A stretch of 64,000 nucleotides of DNA, taken from UBA4719 sp035654835. Lineage in GTDB: Bacteria; Actinomycetota; Actinomycetes; Actinomycetales; Dermatophilaceae. How positions within the stretch are numbered: position 1 is the first letter of the stretch; each line of letters opens with the position of its first letter. Under the pieces are notes generated by a model. That model was not told where the DNA came from and made no database searches. It saw only the letters and a list, made by a program, of their open reading frames with translations. A program made the position numbers and the translations under genes. Location: NCBI GenBank assembly GCA_035654835.1, contig DASRVZ010000082.1, forward strand, positions 1 through 64,000, written 5' to 3'. This document shows, piece by piece, positions 50,401-59,005 of the stretch.

Positions 50401-51363
50401 TCAGCTTGTGGGGGTGCCGAGGAAGTAGGACGCGGTCACCGCGAGCAGCGCCAGAAGGAACGAGCCGGCCAGCAGCTCGGGCACCCGGAACAGCCGAAGC
50501 TTGGCGATGAAGACCTCACCGGCGGCGAGCAGACCAGCCAGAACAACGACCTTGACGGCGATGGATGCGAGACCGATGAGTACCGCGAGCAATGACGGGT
50601 CGGCACCGGCGATACCCCATGGAAAGAACAGGTTCGCCACCAGCGCCAGCAGGACCGTGAGGCGCATGCTGCTGGCCCACTCGACCAGTGCCAGCTTCGG
50701 ACCGGCGTACTCCAGGACCATCGCCTCATGAATCATGGTCAGCTCGAGGTGGGTCGAGGGGTTGTCCACCGGCAGTCGCCCGGTCTCGGCGATGATCACG
50801 ATGGCCAGGGCAACAAAGGCCAGCAGGCTGCCCGGTGACACCAGCTGTTCAGGGTTGTTCGCCGTCGCCGACACGATGGCAGCCAGGTTGGCCGACTGTC
50901 CGGGCACGGAGAGGGCAAAGATCGCGAGCAGGATGGTGGGCTCGACGAGGGCTGCGATGGTGATCTCGCGGCTGGACCCCATGCCGCCGAAAGCCGTGCC
51001 GGTGTCGATGCCGGCCAGGGTCAAGGCGACCGTTCCCAGGAACAGCAGGCCGACGACCCCGAAGAGATCCGCTACCGAGTCCAGCGGTGAGCCGAGGGCA
51101 ATGATCGGCACGATCGCGGCGATCAACAGCGAGCTGCCAGCCACGACCGCTGGTGCCAGAGCGAACACCACAGTGGTCCCGCGGGGCGTGATCTGCTGCT
51201 TGCGCAACTGCTTTCGCAGGTCCCGCCACGGCTGGCCGATACCGCCTCCGGCCCTGCCCTCAAGGCGGGCGCGTACCTGCCTCATTCCACCGACGACCAA
51301 CGGTGCTCCGGCAAGGACGCCCACCACCTGCAGGGCTGCGGCCGCGACTGCCAAGGCGCTCAT
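50401..51363 (-). CDS. hycD: HycD/HyfC-like membrane subunit (NuoH-type)
   Basis: 320 aa with eight membrane segments. NuoH-family landmarks: ARLEGRAGGGIGQPWRDLRK near the start, FGGMGSSREIT, ETGRLPVDNPSTHLELTMIH and EYAGPKLALVEWA. This subunit links the peripheral arm to the membrane arm. ATG overlaps the HyfB-like stop; 28 bp separate its stop from the HyfE-like start. Confidence 0.93.
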   Translation of the reverse strand: MSALAVAAAALQVVGVLAGAPLVVGGMRQVRARLEGRAGGGIGQPWRDLRKQLRKQQITPRGTTVVFALAPAVVAGSSLLIAAIVPIIALGSPLDSVADLFGVVGLLFLGTVALTLAGIDTGTAFGGMGSSREITIAALVEPTILLAIFALSVPGQSANLAAIVSATANNPEQLVSPGSLLAFVALAIVIIAETGRLPVDNPSTHLELTMIHEAMVLEYAGPKLALVEWASSMRLTVLLALVANLFFPWGIAGADPSLLAVLIGLASIAVKVVVLAGLLAAGEVFIAKLRLFRVPELLAGSFLLALLAVTASYFLGTPTS

Positions 51364-53366
51364 CGAGCGACCAGCAGAACGATGAGCAGACCCGCGGCGC
51401 CGTATGCGAGATAGAGGTGCACGCTGCCGGTATGTGCGCGGCGCACCAGCTGGGCCCAGCTGGTGACGGCCTGGACCACCGGGGTGTAGAAGCGTTGTTC
51501 CACCGGATCGGCCATCAGAGTCCGGTAGCTGACCCTCTCGACCAAGTACTGCGACTCGGCGAAGTGGGTGACCTCCACGTTGGTGTCGGGTCGCAGGATG
51601 TCATCGAAGACGCGCTGCAAGGGTTCGGCGAACGACGTTGCGGTGTATTGCATCCGGGGGCTGAGCGAATCTGCGCCACTCGCCCACAGCGGGGTCACCG
51701 CCACGGGTGGGCGATGCCGTCTTCCCCAGCGGGCCAGGGCAAGCGCAAGCAGAATCGCGATGACCAGTGCGGCCGCGAGCAGGCCTGGCGAGATCGATCC
51801 GGCGACACCGGGCAGGCGCAGGATCGTCTCGATCTGCGGACCTGCGGAGTCGCCGCCGACTCTGGGCAGCACGGCCAGGACCCGCTGCAGGGTGGGGCTG
51901 AGCAGGACTGGGGCGATGGCGAATACCACGCAGGCAGCCGCAGCCAGGGTCATGCCGGCGAGCATGCTCTTGGGTGCTTCCCGGGCGGCCTCGGCGGCGG
52001 CCGAGCGTGGTCGGGCCAGGAACCCGACCCCGAACGCCTTGACCATGGCGGCGATCCCGAGCCCGGTGGTGAGTGCGACTGCGCCCACCGACAAGGGCAT
52101 CGCCAGTGCCACGAGCGTGATGCTGTCGTGGGGGGCGTGGATGAGGCTTTGCAGCAGGAGCCACTCGCTCACGAAGCCGGCGCCCAGCGGCAAACCGGAA
52201 GCGCCGAGCGCGGCAATGCCGAACATCACGGTGGTGACCGGCATCCGGCGGGCCAGGCCGCCGAGCTTGTCCAGGTCGCGCAGCCCGGTCGCGGCAAGCA
52301 CTGATCCAGCTGCCAGGAAGCCGAGCGTCTTGAAGGCGGCGTGACTGAGCAGGTGCAGGAGCGCGGCGGTCAGCGCGATGGCAGCCACCGTCGGCGCCCC
52401 CGAAGACGTGAGGAGCGTGGCAGCACCCAGAGCTAGCGTGATCAGTCCCATGTTCTCGGTGGTCGAGTAGGCCAACAGCTGCTTCAGATCGGTCGCCACA
52501 GAGGCCTGTAGCACACCAAAGACTGCTGACACGGCGCCGAAGATCATGAGCGTCAGGCCCCACCAGTGCGGGCCGGGGGCGAGCAGCTGTAGGTCGATCC
52601 GGATGATGCCGTAGATACCCATGTTGACCATCGCCGCGCTCATCAACGCCGAGACCGGGCTTGGTGCCTCGGGATGCGCCTTGGGCAACCATGCGTGCAG
52701 CGGAAGCAGGCCGGCCTTCGACCCGAATCCCAGGACCGTGAGCAGGAAGATTGCGTTGCGGGGGCCCTGTGTGAGGTTGTCCACGTTCGCTTCGATCGTG
52801 GTGAAGGCGTCGCCGCCGCCGGCGGCGGACAAGACCACGAGGGCGATCAGGATGAACACGAAGCCCAGCTGGGTCATGACCGCGTAGAAGACCCCTGCGC
52901 ACCTGACTTCCTTACGGCGGTGCTCTGAGAGCACCAGGATCAGAGACGTCGCCGCCATCAGCTCCCAGGCCAGCAGGAACGTTGTCACCGAGCCGGCTGC
53001 CGGTACGAGGAGCATGCCCGCCACGAACAACGGGAGCGTGACCAGCGGGAAGCGAGCCCAGTGTTCACGTCTCGCGTAACCGACGGCGTAGATACCGACC
53101 GCGATTGCGACCGCGCCGGTCGCTGCGACGAAGACGCCCCCCAGCGGGTCGAGATCGAGGCGAACACCGACCAGGGGAAGTAGCCAGCCGATCCGCAGCT
53201 GCCGTGGCTCGCCGAAGATCACGCTCAGCCCGAGTGCCAGGCCGATCGCTCCGAGGATCGCGGTGAGCCCTCCGGACAGTGCGGGCCCATCAATCGACCG
53301 TCGCGCGGCACGGGGGCCCTCACCCAGCGCAGGAGCGGCGGGGGAGGCGTCGATGGTGGTGGTCAC
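51360..53366 (-). CDS. HyfB-like antiporter-type membrane subunit (NuoL-like)
   Basis: 668 aa with about 16 membrane segments. NuoL/HyfB landmarks: AGLLPLHAWLPKAHPEAPSP, MVNMGIYGIIRIDLQLL, ATDLKQLLAYSTTENMGLIT and HAAFKTLGFLAAGSVL. It is the homologue of M. tuberculosis Rv0083 by order. The GTG at 53366 overlaps the small-subunit stop (GTGA); the ORF extension upstream is a shadow of that gene. Confidence 0.9.
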   Translation of the reverse strand: MTTTIDASPAAPALGEGPRAARRSIDGPALSGGLTAILGAIGLALGLSVIFGEPRQLRIGWLLPLVGVRLDLDPLGGVFVAATGAVAIAVGIYAVGYARREHWARFPLVTLPLFVAGMLLVPAAGSVTTFLLAWELMAATSLILVLSEHRRKEVRCAGVFYAVMTQLGFVFILIALVVLSAAGGGDAFTTIEANVDNLTQGPRNAIFLLTVLGFGSKAGLLPLHAWLPKAHPEAPSPVSALMSAAMVNMGIYGIIRIDLQLLAPGPHWWGLTLMIFGAVSAVFGVLQASVATDLKQLLAYSTTENMGLITLALGAATLLTSSGAPTVAAIALTAALLHLLSHAAFKTLGFLAAGSVLAATGLRDLDKLGGLARRMPVTTVMFGIAALGASGLPLGAGFVSEWLLLQSLIHAPHDSITLVALAMPLSVGAVALTTGLGIAAMVKAFGVGFLARPRSAAAEAAREAPKSMLAGMTLAAAACVVFAIAPVLLSPTLQRVLAVLPRVGGDSAGPQIETILRLPGVAGSISPGLLAAALVIAILLALALARWGRRHRPPVAVTPLWASGADSLSPRMQYTATSFAEPLQRVFDDILRPDTNVEVTHFAESQYLVERVSYRTLMADPVEQRFYTPVVQAVTSWAQLVRRAHTGSVHLYLAYGAAGLLIVLLVAR

Positions 53367-53842
53367 CGGCCGGTCACACTGCGCAGCGCGGTGATGATCT
53401 GCTGCGGGGTGGGCGGGCAGCCAGGGATCTCTACATCCACCGGCACCACGTCGCCGACCGTACCCACGACCCCGTAGCCCTTGGTGAACACGCCGCCGTT
53501 GACCGCGCAATCGCCTACAGCGATGACAATCCGCGGCTCCGGAATGGCTTTCAGGGTGTTGAGCAACGGCTGGCGCATGTTGTGGGTCACGACACCGGTT
53601 GCGAGCAATGCATCGGCGTGGCGGGGTGAGGCGACCAACCGCGCACCGAAACGCTCCGCGTCATATACGGGAGAGAAGGCGCTGGTGATCTCGAGCTCGC
53701 AACCATTGCAGGAACCGCAGTCCACGTGCCGCAGCTGAAGCGAGCCAGTCACTCCGGTGGGAGGGACAATTGCTGCCTCGGGGGCGTCCGGTGCGGGCTC
53801 GACGATGCGACCGACTCGACCGATCTTGCCGATCCAGCTCAT
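53363..53842 (-). CDS. NuoB/HycG-like iron-sulfur small subunit
   Basis: 159 aa. Keeps the four-cysteine N2-type [4Fe-4S] site: Cys45 and Cys48 (DCGSCNGCE), Cys112 (VGDCAVNGG) and Cys142 (PGCPP); an extra Cys42 is present. So electron input to this subunit is plausible although the partner lacks NiFe ligands. AGGAGAGGG lies 4 nt before the ATG at 53842, which beats the longer in-frame start. Homologue of Rv0082 by position. Confidence 0.9.
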   Translation of the reverse strand: MSWIGKIGRVGRIVEPAPDAPEAAIVPPTGVTGSLQLRHVDCGSCNGCELEITSAFSPVYDAERFGARLVASPRHADALLATGVVTHNMRQPLLNTLKAIPEPRIVIAVGDCAVNGGVFTKGYGVVGTVGDVVPVDVEIPGCPPTPQQIITALRSVTGR

Positions 53843-53879
53843 TGGTCCCTCTCCTGGCAAGTCGGGTTGGTCGCATTCA

Positions 53880-54236
53880 TCAGTGGCCTGCTCGTGCCGC
53901 GGCGCGGGCGCTGGCTTGCAGGTCCTTCAGCAGACCCATCTGGTCGGTGAGCAGCCCGGTCAGTACTTTGCGGGCCAGCGCCAACAGCTCGGCCATGTCC
54001 TTCGAGGCGATGGAGTAGATCACGTTGTTGCCTTGTTTGCGGGCCACCACCATGCCGGCCTTGCGCAGCACAGCGAGCTGCTGGGAAAGGTGCGACGACT
54101 CCAGACCGAGCTCGGGCAGCAGCTCGGTCACTGAGTGCTCACGCTCGGCCAGCAGCTCCAGGATCCGGATCCGCGCAGGGTGCCCGAGGGCCTTGAAGAA
54201 CTCGGCCTTAAGCGTGTAGATCGGCTCTGATGTCAC
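53880..54236 (-). CDS. ArsR-family regulator of the hyc-like operon (Rv0081-like)
   Basis: 118 aa winged helix: EFFKALGHPARIRILELLAE, recognition helix region LGLESSHLSQQLAVLRKAGM and wing VVARKQGNNVIYSIAS. No metal-binding Cys pair (ELCVC) is present, so it is not a metal sensor of the ArsR/SmtB classic type. It is first in the operon, as Rv0081 is in M. tuberculosis, where it is a hypoxia regulatory hub. GTG start at 54236. Likely autoregulated via the palindrome in its leader. Confidence 0.9.
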   Translation of the reverse strand: MTSEPIYTLKAEFFKALGHPARIRILELLAEREHSVTELLPELGLESSHLSQQLAVLRKAGMVVARKQGNNVIYSIASKDMAELLALARKVLTGLLTDQMGLLKDLQASARAAARAGH

Positions 54237-54281
54237 GGGTGACCCCCCTGGGGACTGATGCGTATTTCATCATTCGCCGGA

Positions 54282-54307
54282 ATATGCACTTGATAAAGTT
54301 ATCATAT
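54282..54307. promoter_or_regulatory. AT-rich palindrome, probable operator of the ArsR-family regulator
   Basis: TGATAAAGTTATCA (54291-54304) has perfect 6-bp arms around AG, enclosed by ATATG (54282) and CATAT (54303-54307). It lies 55 bp before the regulator GTG and before the divergent polymerase gene, in the only AT-rich stretch nearby. Confidence 0.65.
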
Positions 54308-54369
54308 AGGTGCGAAGTCGAGCACCCACGGCACTGGAGCGCCCGGTCGCCAATGGCTACTTTGTGGCT

Positions 54370-55347
54370 ATGGCGGTCTCGGGCGGCAAATCCCCAGCAG
54401 TCGATAAGTCCCCGGCGGTCGAGCTGGAGGTAGGTGACCGCCTGGTGCGGATCTCCAATCCTGACCGGGTCTACTTCCCGGCCCGCGGGGAGACCAAGCT
54501 CGACCTGGCCAACTACTACCTGAGCGTCGGAGAGGGCATCGTTCGCGCGCTTCGTGAGCGGCCGTGCATGATGCACCGCTTCCCCGAAGGGGTCAGCGGC
54601 GAGAAGGTCCACCAGAAGCGGCTGCCGCACGGCGCGCCGCCGTGGCTCGAGACCGTCCGGGTGACTTTCCCGCGATACAACCGGCACGCCGACGAGCTGT
54701 GTGTCACCGAGCTGGCCAGCGTCATCTGGGCTGTCCAGATGTCCACCGTCGAGTTCCACCCCTGGAACTCCCGGCGCTCCGACACCGAGCACCCCGATGA
54801 GTGGCGCATCGATCTGGATCCCATGCCGGAGTGCGGTTTTGACACGGTCCGCCGGGTTGCCAACGTTGCCCATGAGGTGCTCGACGAGCTGGGTGCCGTG
54901 GGTTGGCCGAAGACCTCAGGCGGTTCTGGCCTGCACATCTACGTGCGGATCGAACCACGGTGGGGCTTCGCAGATGTACGCCGGGCCGCGCTCGCCTTCG
55001 CGCGAGAGGTGGAGCGCAGAGCGCCGCGGGACGTGACCACCACGTGGTGGAGGAAGGATCGCGACCACAAGGCGGTCTTCGTCGACTACAACCAAAACGC
55101 CCGGGACCACACCATCGCCAGTGCGTACTCGGTGCGCGGAGTGCCCGAGGCCACTGTGTCCACCCCGATCACCTGGGATGAAGTCCAGAACGTCATGCCG
55201 CAGGACTGCACCATCGCCACGGTCCCTGCCCGATTTGCAGCGCTGGGTGATTTGCACAAGGGGATTGATGACGCCGTGTTTGCCCTGGACACCTTGCTGG
55301 ATTGGGCAGAGCGAGACGAGCGCGACGAGGGGACGTTGCCGACCTGA
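54370..55347 (+). CDS. LigD-type polymerase/primase domain protein
   Basis: 325 aa, polymerase domain only, without ligase or nuclease. Signatures: VRISNPDRVYFPARGETKLD, FPEGVSGEKVHQKR, the metal-binding DxD of WRIDLDPMPE, KTSGGSGLHIYVRIEP and VFVDYNQNARDHTIASAYSV. Stand-alone PolDoms serve in Ku-dependent end joining or gap repair, adding ribonucleotides. ATG at 54370 is used; a GTG at 54310 falls in the operator region. No ku or ligase is linked here. Confidence 0.9.
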   Translation: MAVSGGKSPAVDKSPAVELEVGDRLVRISNPDRVYFPARGETKLDLANYYLSVGEGIVRALRERPCMMHRFPEGVSGEKVHQKRLPHGAPPWLETVRVTFPRYNRHADELCVTELASVIWAVQMSTVEFHPWNSRRSDTEHPDEWRIDLDPMPECGFDTVRRVANVAHEVLDELGAVGWPKTSGGSGLHIYVRIEPRWGFADVRRAALAFAREVERRAPRDVTTTWWRKDRDHKAVFVDYNQNARDHTIASAYSVRGVPEATVSTPITWDEVQNVMPQDCTIATVPARFAALGDLHKGIDDAVFALDTLLDWAERDERDEGTLPT

Positions 55348-55482
55348 TGACCCGCTTGAGCTCGGGCGGGCTCAGATTCTGCAAGTCGGGCACGGCGCGC
55401 CAAGCCACCGCGTAAAGTTGGTATTGCCGGCATATATCGTCGGCCGACGTCGGTCCGCGACCGACAGAGACCGAGTCGCCTC

Positions 55483-55761
55483 ATGCATGCCAACACCGCG
55501 GCGGACCCATCGTCCGGCTGCGATCCCTTGTCGGCACTCTTCCAAGAGGTCGCCAGCGCGCGAGCCGCGATGACGGTCGCCCGTCGGGCGCCGCTCGGCA
55601 CGTCGAGCGTGGTCGACGTGGCACGAAAACGACTGCTCTTGGCACTTGAGGCCTTCACCGCCGAGCTGGAAGCTCGCAACCTGCCGGTGCCCTACGGCAT
55701 CCGCGACGACCTTCGGATCCAGCGCCGAACCCTTGGCAAGTTCTCCGGCTCCTCCAGCTGA
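55483..55761 (+). CDS. Hypothetical 92-aa protein
   Basis: Predicted helical (LSALFQEVASARAAMTVARR, DVARKRLLLALEAFTAELEA) with good GC3 bias. No recognisable family or strong ribosome site. It stands alone between the polymerase and HNH genes. Confidence 0.55.
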   Translation: MHANTAADPSSGCDPLSALFQEVASARAAMTVARRAPLGTSSVVDVARKRLLLALEAFTAELEARNLPVPYGIRDDLRIQRRTLGKFSGSSS

Positions 55762-55819
55762 CCTACGGTCAGGCCGGCTCTTTCCGTAGACCTGGCGAAT
55801 CACCTCATACGCTGGGGCG

Positions 55820-56215
55820 ATGGCGGTCAACCGAAGTCGCAAGGCCCGGGGGGCCCGCAGACGCAAGCGCCGGATGGATCGTGTCCAGCACGACCTCAGC
55901 GATGAGCAGTGGACCGCGCTCCAGGCGATGTGGGGTGGATGCGCGTACTGCGGCGCGACCCACAAGCCACTGCAGCGCGACTGCGTGCTGGCGCTCTCCC
56001 GCGGCGGGCGCTACACGCTCGACAACATCGCGCCGGCCTGCGGTTCCTGCAACGCCAGCAAGTGCAATGACGAAGTCACCGGCTGGCTGCGGCGCAAGCG
56101 GCTGGACGAGCGTGCCTTCCTGTTGCGTCACCTCGAGATCAAGGCGGCGCTCGCGCTGCGGTTCCCCGCCGAACCGGACGCCGAACCCGAGGCGCTGTGG
56201 ACAACCTCCCGCTGA
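55820..56215 (+). CDS. HNH endonuclease-family protein
   Basis: 131 aa. Basic N-terminus (RSRKARGARRRKRRM), then a zinc-bound HNH fold: CAYCG, LQRDCVLALSRGGRYTLDNI APAC and GSCNASKCNDEVTGWL. The first His of HNH is replaced by Arg-Asp in this reading (usual: DHV/DHI), so activity is uncertain. It could act in repair or be a solitary nuclease. Confidence 0.82.
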   Translation: MAVNRSRKARGARRRKRRMDRVQHDLSDEQWTALQAMWGGCAYCGATHKPLQRDCVLALSRGGRYTLDNIAPACGSCNASKCNDEVTGWLRRKRLDERAFLLRHLEIKAALALRFPAEPDAEPEALWTTSR

Positions 56216-56255
56216 CCGGTCACCACTCGCGCGCTGATGCTGGTTCGATGGGTGC

Positions 56256-57533
56256 ATGGTTCAGGCACAGGACGGGTCGGGGCGGCTAGCGATCAGTCGA
56301 CCGCAGCTTCGGCCGTGGCATTTCGTCCTCTTCTTCGGATTGGTCAGCCTGTTCGCGGACATGGTCTACGAGGGCGCGCGCAGCATCATCGGGCCCTACC
56401 TCGCGACGCTCGGGGCATCGGCGACAATCGTCGGGGCCGTTGCCGGCGCAGGGGAGTTCATCGGTTACGGCCTGCGAGTGGTCTCCGGATACCTGGTCCA
56501 GCGCCGGGGGCACTACTGGGCATGGACGATCACGGGTTACGCGCTGACGGTGCTCAGTGTTCCTTTGATCGGCTCGACCAACGTGATCGCCCCGGCATTG
56601 GTTCTGTACGGCACCGAGCGGCTGGGCAAGGCGGTGCGTTCACCGGCCAAGGACACGCTGTTGTCCTACGCGTCCACCCAGACCGGCCGAGGAACCGCGT
56701 TCGGGGTCCACCAGGCGATGGACCAGGCCGGCGCCATGGCTGGGCCGCTACTTCTGGCGGCAGTTCTGTCGCAGCACGAGGGCAACTACCGCCTGGCCTT
56801 CGGTGTCCTCATCGTGCCAGGGGTCGTGGTCCTTGGACTGCTGTTCTGGCTACGCCATCGCGTCCCGGACCCACTGGCATACGAGGTTGAGGCCGTGGTG
56901 CCGCACGCTCCGGTGCCGCACGCTCCGGCCCCGCACGGTTCCGGGGAGAACTCAGAGGGGCACGTTGACAGGAGCGCTCGGGTCGACCTGCCACCACTGC
57001 TCTGGCAATACATCGGCACGATTGGCTTGTTGTCATTGGGGATTGCCTCGTTCCCACTGTTGGCCTTCCATGCCCAGACGCAGCACCTGCTCACGTCCGC
57101 GCAGGTGCCGTTGTTGTTCGCCCTGGCGATGCTGGTCGACGGCCTGAGTGGGTTGCTGATGGGCCGGTTCTATGACCGGCTTGGCCCCCAGGTCCTTCTC
57201 GTCGTGCCGGTTGCTGCTGGAGTGGCAGCCATCGCCTTCACCCAGAACGCAACGCTGATCTGGGTGGGCGTCGCCGTCTGGGGGCTTGTCCACGGCGTGA
57301 TGGACTCAACCGTCAAGGCCGTGGTCACCGAGCTCGTCGTCCCTGCTTCTCGCTCCATCGCGTTCGGTTGGCTGGCCTTGGTTCGTGGCTTGGGGCTGCT
57401 GGCGGCGGGTGCCTCGCTCGGGTTCGCGTACGACCAGAGCATCACCGTGGCGGTCTGGCTGATCCTTGGAGTCAACGCTGCTGCCATGGCCGTCCTGGCC
57501 TTGGTACTGGCGCGTCTACGAGCAGGTCTGTGA
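56256..57533 (+). CDS. MFS transporter
   Basis: 425 aa, 12 membrane segments. First helix VLFFGLVSLFADMVYEGARS, then the loop GYLVQRRGHYW; a charged middle loop contains VPHAPVPHAPAPHGS repeats. The first block resembles a drug/efflux MFS subgroup (FADMVYEGARSIIGPYLA). Substrate unknown. Confidence 0.85.
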   Translation: MVQAQDGSGRLAISRPQLRPWHFVLFFGLVSLFADMVYEGARSIIGPYLATLGASATIVGAVAGAGEFIGYGLRVVSGYLVQRRGHYWAWTITGYALTVLSVPLIGSTNVIAPALVLYGTERLGKAVRSPAKDTLLSYASTQTGRGTAFGVHQAMDQAGAMAGPLLLAAVLSQHEGNYRLAFGVLIVPGVVVLGLLFWLRHRVPDPLAYEVEAVVPHAPVPHAPAPHGSGENSEGHVDRSARVDLPPLLWQYIGTIGLLSLGIASFPLLAFHAQTQHLLTSAQVPLLFALAMLVDGLSGLLMGRFYDRLGPQVLLVVPVAAGVAAIAFTQNATLIWVGVAVWGLVHGVMDSTVKAVVTELVVPASRSIAFGWLALVRGLGLLAAGASLGFAYDQSITVAVWLILGVNAAAMAVLALVLARLRAGL

Positions 57534-57558
57534 GGACGTCGGTGAGTACGCTCGATCC

Positions 57559-58980
57559 GTGAGTCAGAGCGCTGCGCAAGGCACCGTCTCTGGCCGCCGA
57601 CACCGTGTGGTGGTGATCGGCTCCGGGTTCGGTGGGTTGTTCGCCACGCAGGCTCTCAAACGCGCCGACGTTGACATCACGCTGATCGCCAAGACCACCC
57701 ACCACCTGTTCCAGCCCCTGCTCTATCAGGTCGCGACCGGCATCCTTTCCGAGGGTGAGATCGCACCGTCGACCCGCGAAATCCTTGGACGCCAACGTAA
57801 TGCGCGCGTTCTGCTCGGCGAGGTCAACGCCATCGACCTCGCCAACCGCACCGTCACGTCGATGGTCCTGGACCAGGTTCGCGTCACGTCATACGACTCG
57901 CTCATCGTCGCCGCGGGTGCTGGCCAGTCGTACTTCGGCAACGACCACTTCGCGAAGTTCGCGCCGGGGATGAAGAGCATCGACGACGCACTCGAGCTGC
58001 GGGGGCGCATCTTCGGCAGCTTCGAGATGGCAGAGCTGGTCGAGGACGAGGAACAGCGTGCCCGGCTGATGACCTTCGTGGTCGTGGGCGCTGGCGCGAC
58101 GGGGGTTGAGATGGCCGGCCAGATTGCCGAGCTCGCGCATCGCACGCTCCGCCACGAGTTTCGGCGCATCGACCCTCGTCAGGCCCGCGTCATCCTGCTC
58201 GACGCGGCGACGTCGGTCCTGGGCTCGTTCGGCGACCGTCTCGGCGCCAAGGCAAAGACCAGGCTGGGCCAGATCGGGGTCGAGGTGCAGCTCGGCGCCA
58301 AGGTCGTGGGCGTCGACGGCACCGGCATCGAGGTCGAGGATGCCCTTGGACAAAGGCGCCGGATCGAGTCCGTCTGCAAGGTGTGGGCTGCCGGCGTCTC
58401 GGCCAGTCCGCTCGGGGCGCTTCTCGCTGAGCAGTCGGGCGCCGGCCTGGATCATGCGGGGCGCATCGAGGTTCGGCCGGACCTCACCCTGCCAGGACAT
58501 CCCGAGGTCTTCGTGGTCGGCGACATGATCGCGCTCGGCGGGCTGCCCGGGGTGGCTCAGGTCGCCATTCAAGGGGGCCGTTATGCGGCTGGTCAGATCA
58601 AGGCCCGACTGGCCGGAACGCCTGATGGTCAGCCCTTCCGGTACAAGGACAAGGGCAGTATGGCGACGATCTCGCGGTTCAGTGCGGTCGCCAGCATCGG
58701 GCGGCTCCGGTTCACCGGGTTCACAGCCTGGCTGATGTGGCTGGGCCTCCACCTCGTCTACATGGTCGGGTTCAAGAACCGGTTGACGACACTGTTGCAT
58801 TGGGCGGTGAGCTTCGTCGGCCGCGGCCGTTCTGAGAGGACGGTCACTGAGCAGCAGGTATTCGCCCGTCAGGCGCTCGAACAGCTCGGCGGGGACTTCG
58901 CTCCCACGCTGTCTCCCCGCCCCGGACCCGGGCATCAGCCGGAGCAAGAAAGGCGGGCCGGGCAAGAACCTCCGGGCTGA
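57559..58980 (+). CDS. ndh: Type II NADH dehydrogenase (NDH-2)
   Basis: 473 aa. Two Rossmann motifs: FAD site VVVIGSGFGGLFATQALKRA and NADH site MTFVVVGAGATGVEMAGQIA, plus FQPLLYQVATGILSEGEIAP and the FAD-closing VFVVGDMIAL. The C-terminal amphipathic segment (LGLHLVYMVGFKNRLTTLLH) anchors it to the membrane. Passes electrons from NADH to menaquinone without pumping. GTG at 57559 chosen; the ORF extends upstream into the MFS gene. Confidence 0.93.
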   Translation: MSQSAAQGTVSGRRHRVVVIGSGFGGLFATQALKRADVDITLIAKTTHHLFQPLLYQVATGILSEGEIAPSTREILGRQRNARVLLGEVNAIDLANRTVTSMVLDQVRVTSYDSLIVAAGAGQSYFGNDHFAKFAPGMKSIDDALELRGRIFGSFEMAELVEDEEQRARLMTFVVVGAGATGVEMAGQIAELAHRTLRHEFRRIDPRQARVILLDAATSVLGSFGDRLGAKAKTRLGQIGVEVQLGAKVVGVDGTGIEVEDALGQRRRIESVCKVWAAGVSASPLGALLAEQSGAGLDHAGRIEVRPDLTLPGHPEVFVVGDMIALGGLPGVAQVAIQGGRYAAGQIKARLAGTPDGQPFRYKDKGSMATISRFSAVASIGRLRFTGFTAWLMWLGLHLVYMVGFKNRLTTLLHWAVSFVGRGRSERTVTEQQVFARQALEQLGGDFAPTLSPRPGPGHQPEQERRAGQEPPG

Positions 58981-59005
58981 GACGTCGGTCGCCTAATGTG
59001 GGCTC

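Noticed and set aside
46703..53842. A functional NiFe hydrogenase or formate hydrogenlyase
   Set aside because: All four NiFe-binding cysteines are missing and there are no maturation, ferredoxin-like or formate dehydrogenase genes nearby.
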